Source: Alloscardovia sp963543015 (GTDB lineage Bacteria; Actinomycetota; Actinomycetes; Actinomycetales; Bifidobacteriaceae). From it: a stretch of 64,000 bases of DNA. Location of the stretch: positions 14,305 to 78,304 of the forward strand of contig CAUTYZ010000010.1 of NCBI GenBank assembly GCA_963543015.1, given 5' to 3'. The translations under genes were made by a program, and so were the position numbers. Shown here piece by piece: positions 61,134 to 64,000 of the stretch (its first letter is position 1; each line of letters opens with the position of its first letter). The notes beneath the pieces are model-generated. The model did no database searches and was not told where the DNA came from. It worked only from the letters and a program-made list of their open reading frames with translations.

Positions 61134-62009
61134 TTAGTTGATGCTATCTTCCGATGGAAGCCCAATTAACGCATACTCGACGACGATAATGGTGAGCATG
61201 ACGACACCTGTCAAAAGAACAATAGAAATAGTTGCAGCCCAGACGAGTGGCGCTTGGAAAGTGTTATACGCAGATTGAAGGAAAATGCCAATTCCTCGTC
61301 GACTCCCCATATATTCGGCTGTGGCAGCAGTTGCAAAAATGTACGTTCCTGCGATGCGAATTCCGCTGAAAATTTGGCGTGCAGCCACCCGCATCTGAAC
61401 GTGCCATAATGTCCACGCAGGAGATGCGCCACACGTTAGTGCCACATCTGCAAAATACCGTGGAACAGAACGTAATCCGCGCGATGTCTGAATAGCGATA
61501 GGGAAGATGGAAAAGACTGTGACAAGAGCAATTTTTCCTGCTTCGTCAAAACCAAACCACCACAGAAAGAATGGAGCGATAGAAATGAGGGGGAGCGTTT
61601 GAGCAGCTGTCAACAGAGGCATGAGAGCAGTATTAGCAAGAGAGGATACATAGAGGAGCGAGCCCAGAGCAATTCCGATAATAATTGCTAGAGCAAATCC
61701 GCATAATGCCTCGTAAATTGTGGCGGATAAATTCGACGTTAACGATCCCCAATTCAGCAGCGTAGCATTCCAAATCCGACTTGGAGAAGCCCAAATGCGT
61801 GCTGTATCCGCGCTCGCATGAGCTGCGTATTCCCAGAAAATCCCAACGACGAGAAGTACGACAATGCTAGGTAAAATTTGGGTGAGCGGGCGGATGATAT
61901 ATCGCGATAAAAGCGACATATCATCCGGACGAACAAGCTGCGAAGAACCTTGCACATAATGAGGTGAGCGACGATTGCTCTTGACATTATGGTTGCGAGT
62001 GACGCTCAT
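61134..62009 (-). CDS. ABC transporter permease, SsuC/TauC/ThiX type (orphan)
   Basis: A 291-residue, six-TM permease of the nitrate/sulfonate/bicarbonate (SsuC-like) or thiamine-precursor importer group. After a basic tail (1-35) come TM1 (LPSIVVLLVVGIFWEYAA) and ASPSRIWNATLLNWGSL. The EAA loop appears as RYFADVALTCGASPAWTLWH, then VQMRVAARQIFSGIRIAGT. No ATPase or binding protein lies beside it, so it must pair with subunits encoded elsewhere or just outside the window. AGGGGGA precedes ATG 62007-62009. Substrate unknown. Confidence 0.9.
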   Translation of the reverse strand: MSVTRNHNVKSNRRSPHYVQGSSQLVRPDDMSLLSRYIIRPLTQILPSIVVLLVVGIFWEYAAHASADTARIWASPSRIWNATLLNWGSLTSNLSATIYEALCGFALAIIIGIALGSLLYVSSLANTALMPLLTAAQTLPLISIAPFFLWWFGFDEAGKIALVTVFSIFPIAIQTSRGLRSVPRYFADVALTCGASPAWTLWHVQMRVAARQIFSGIRIAGTYIFATAATAEYMGSRRGIGIFLQSAYNTFQAPLVWAATISIVLLTGVVMLTIIVVEYALIGLPSEDSIN

Positions 62010-62046
62010 GTGTTCCCCCTGTGTCTTGTTCATACAGCCTAGTATC

Positions 62047-62059
62047 TACAATAGTCCCT
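62047..62059 (+). promoter_or_regulatory. Leaderless-type -10 element of gltX
   Basis: TACAAT (62047-62052), then AGTCCCT (7 nt), then ATG 62060; no SD. This is the clearest member of the leaderless set in this window. Confidence 0.65.
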
Positions 62060-63619
62060 ATGACACAAGACACCGTAACTGATTTGAATTCTGAAGCGTC
62101 ATCAAAGTCTGATGCAAAGCCAGAATTGCCTGAAAACGTCCGCGTTCGTTTCTGCCCATCGCCTACAGGAACCCCTCATGTAGGAATGGTTCGTACAGCG
62201 CTTTTCAATTGGGCTGAAGCACGCCATACTCACGGAACTTTCGTATTCCGCATCGAAGATACCGATGCTCAGCGCGACTCTCAGGAATCTTATGAGCAGA
62301 TTCTTGAAGCTCTTCGTTGGCTCGGTCTCGACTGGGATGAAGGTATCGATGTAGGTGGTCCTCACGGACCATATCGCCAGAGTGAGCGTACAGCAATTTA
62401 TAAGGACGTTGCTGCAAAGCTCCTCGAAGCAGGTTATGCTTACGAGTCCTTCTCTACTTCAGAGGAAATTGAAGCACGCAATCTTGCTGCTGGACGTCCA
62501 GCTGCATTCGGTTACGATGGCTATGATCGCAACCTTACTGAAGAGCAGAAGGAAGCTTTCCGTGCTGAAGGTCGCCAGCCAGCTATCCGTATCAAGATGC
62601 CTGATGAGAATATCAGCTTCAATGATTTGATTCGTGGCGAAATTGAGTTCAAAGCTGGAAGCGTTCCAGATTATGTCATCGTTCGTCCAAATGGTGATCC
62701 TCTCTACACGCTGACCAACCCAGTCGATGATGCGATGATGGACATTAACGTCGTTCTTCGTGGTGAAGATTTGCTCAGCTCCACCCCACGCCAGATTGTG
62801 CTGTATCGCTATTTGATGGAGTTGGGAATTGCTAAGCAGGTTCCTCTCTTTGGTCACATGCCTTACGTTATGGGTGAAGGCAAGAAGAAGCTTTCCAAGC
62901 GTGACCCAGAGTCGAACCTCTTCTTGCATCGTGAAAACGGCTTCATTCGCGAAGGCTTGCTGAATTACCTTGCTGGTTTGGGATGGTCTATTTCCGCAGA
63001 CCGCGACGTCTTCTCCATGAATGAAATGATCGAGAACTTTGATGTTCGCGATGTAAAGGCAAATCCTGCGCACTTCGATTTGGATAAGGCAATTGCTATC
63101 AACGCTGAGCATATCCGCATGCTGGAGCCACAGGACTTCCTCAACCGTTCCATTCCATACCTCTTCCGCGATGGTGTGGTTAGTGCTGAGCAGTGGAATG
63201 AGCTGACTGAGCGCGAACGTCAGATCCTGACCGATTCCGTTGAATTAGTACAGCCACGTGTTCGCTTGCTGGGTGAAGTTGCTGGCATGGTAGGAAGCTT
63301 GCTTTCGACGGAAGAGTACATCGAGCCAGAAGCTGATGCTCGTAAGCAGCTGAAGGAATCTGCTGGGGAAGTACTTGATCTTGCTGTAGCAACGATGACT
63401 GAGATTCCTGAAGATGAATTTAAGGCAGAACACGTCCATGAAGTTCTGACACAGAAGCTCGTGGAAGAAGCTGGAATCAAGCCACGTTTGGCATTCGGCC
63501 CTGTACGTGTCGCTGTATCTGGTCGTCGCGTATCGCCACCACTGTTTGAGTCTATGGAAATTCTTGGTAAGGACTTGAGCATCGCGCGACTCGCCGAGTT
63601 GCGAAAGCATCTTGACTAG
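62060..63619 (+). CDS. gltX: Glutamyl-tRNA synthetase
   Basis: A 519-residue class I synthetase charging tRNA-Glu (in this group possibly also tRNA-Gln for GatCAB). The HIGH-type motif is PTGTPHVGMVRTALFNW and the KMSKS-type motif KKLSKRD (about 276-282). FRIEDTDAQRDSQES and LRGEDLLSSTPRQI are conserved. The C-terminal helical anticodon-binding region (about 350-519) is complete. Starts earlier in the frame (62021) are excluded by the -10/ATG spacing. tRNA-Glu and tRNA-Gln genes follow directly downstream. Confidence 0.97.
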   Translation: MTQDTVTDLNSEASSKSDAKPELPENVRVRFCPSPTGTPHVGMVRTALFNWAEARHTHGTFVFRIEDTDAQRDSQESYEQILEALRWLGLDWDEGIDVGGPHGPYRQSERTAIYKDVAAKLLEAGYAYESFSTSEEIEARNLAAGRPAAFGYDGYDRNLTEEQKEAFRAEGRQPAIRIKMPDENISFNDLIRGEIEFKAGSVPDYVIVRPNGDPLYTLTNPVDDAMMDINVVLRGEDLLSSTPRQIVLYRYLMELGIAKQVPLFGHMPYVMGEGKKKLSKRDPESNLFLHRENGFIREGLLNYLAGLGWSISADRDVFSMNEMIENFDVRDVKANPAHFDLDKAIAINAEHIRMLEPQDFLNRSIPYLFRDGVVSAEQWNELTERERQILTDSVELVQPRVRLLGEVAGMVGSLLSTEEYIEPEADARKQLKESAGEVLDLAVATMTEIPEDEFKAEHVHEVLTQKLVEEAGIKPRLAFGPVRVAVSGRRVSPPLFESMEILGKDLSIARLAELRKHLD

Positions 63620-63675
63620 TGTATGTTAGTTATTCGTTGCGTTAGAATCTGGTCTGATGTAACGAATAACACGAT

Positions 63676-63748
63676 GCCCCCATCGTCTAGCGGTCTAGGA
63701 CGTCGCCCTCTCACGGCGGTAACATGGGTTCAAATCCCATTGGGGGTA
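63676..63748 (+). tRNA. tRNA-Glu(CTC)
   Basis: 73-nt cloverleaf: acceptor GCCCCCA/TGGGGGT, D-arm with GTCTAGCGGTCTAGGAC, anticodon loop CTCTCAC (anticodon CTC), T-arm ATGGGTTCAAATCCCAT, discriminator A. CCA not encoded. Reads GAG. Confidence 0.96.
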
Positions 63749-63797
63749 CGATGTGACTTCAGTGTTTGATTATCAAACATCGCAAGCCACGCCATAT

Positions 63798-63869
63798 TGG
63801 GATATGGTGTAATTGGCAACACAGCTGATTCTGGTTCAGCCGTTCTTGGTTCGAGTCCAGGTATCCCAG
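63798..63869 (+). tRNA. tRNA-Gln(CTG)
   Basis: 72-nt cloverleaf: acceptor TGGGATA/TATCCCA, anticodon stem GCTGA/TCAGC with loop TTCTGGT (anticodon CTG), T-loop GTTCGAGTC, discriminator G; the U1-A72 pair is typical of tRNA-Gln. Reads CAG. Confidence 0.96.
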
Positions 63870-63875
63870 CGATTT

Positions 63876-63910
63876 AAGGCTCTTGAGATTTCTCAAGAGC
63901 CTTTTTGTTT
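63876..63910 (+). terminator. Terminator of the tRNA-Glu/tRNA-Gln transcript
   Basis: AAGGCTCTTGAGA / TCTCAAGAGCCTT, 13-bp stem with a minimal loop, followed by TTTTGTTTT. The rest of the window to 64000 shows no gene. Confidence 0.95.
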
Positions 63911-64000
63911 TACTTTGAATTGCGACATAGGCAGCTGTAAGCTTAGGCTTATACGCCAAAATGTGTTGCTTTTTTGTTTGGAAATCGTTGTGTTTATTGG

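Noticed and set aside
1..64000. Mobile elements, prophage or integrase/attachment sites at the tRNA genes
   Set aside because: No transposase, integrase or phage-like genes, and no duplicated tRNA ends were seen beside tRNA-Ser, tRNA-Glu or tRNA-Gln.

Overview
The window looks like chromosome from a member of the Bifidobacteriaceae (Actinobacteria). The evidence is a UDPGP-type UTP-glucose-1-phosphate uridylyltransferase, an rpsF-ssb-rpsR-rplI operon, intracellular GH30/GH42/GH3 glycosidases, Galf-type cell-wall glycosyltransferases, and a mix of strong Shine-Dalgarno (SD) genes with apparently leaderless ones (a -10 box 6-7 nt before ATG). Base composition seems moderate (not computed), which fits an Alloscardovia/Scardovia/Gardnerella-like relative better than a typical high-GC Bifidobacterium; the genus is inference. 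I saw no IS element, prophage, CRISPR array or rRNA.

Layout. 1-2.6 kb: a truncated amino-acid permease and an unknown membrane protein, both on the minus strand. 3.0-9.1 kb: a complete oligopeptide ABC importer (two permeases, a fused double ATPase, a lipoprotein receptor) ending in a strong terminator. 9.4-17.3 kb: a glycoside-use locus with an MFS transporter and cytoplasmic GH30, GH42 and GH3 enzymes, with LacI-type operator-like palindromes in front. 17.4-19.5 kb: an amino-acid permease preceded by a 31-codon peptide with five His among its last 11 residues and by alternative hairpins, which looks like a histidine-responsive leader. 19.5-20.7 kb: an AT-richer HAD hydrolase.

21-52 kb is a large envelope-glycan region: three big GT-C-like membrane proteins, an acyltransferase, ugpA (UDP-glucose), a LicD / TarI-like cytidylyltransferase / SDR / GT2 module, more GT2 and GT4 enzymes, two polyprenyl-phosphate-sugar synthase-like GT2s, an ABC-2 polysaccharide exporter whose ATPase carries a Wzt-like C-terminal domain, UDP-galactopyranose mutase (glf), dTDP-glucose 4,6-dehydratase (rmlB), and a secreted GH25 lysozyme with five beta-trefoil lectin domains. 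A GtrA flippase lies at 56.8 kb. Together these predict a galactofuranose- and 6-deoxyhexose-containing surface glycan exported by an ABC transporter and modified by a CDP-alditol (ribitol-like) phosphotransfer step and by outside-facing GT-C enzymes.

53-64 kb returns to housekeeping: the ribosomal/SSB operon with a probable S6:S18 leader, a solitary AbiEi-like protein, an MIF-family tautomerase, a histidine phosphatase, a DUF805 protein, an orphan ABC permease, gltX, and tRNA-Glu and tRNA-Gln. tRNA-Ser lies at 24.8 kb. A recurring feature is short tandem repeats, both between genes (9-14 bp units, including an A-tract array in helical phase upstream of ugpA) and in frame at the C-termini of envelope proteins.
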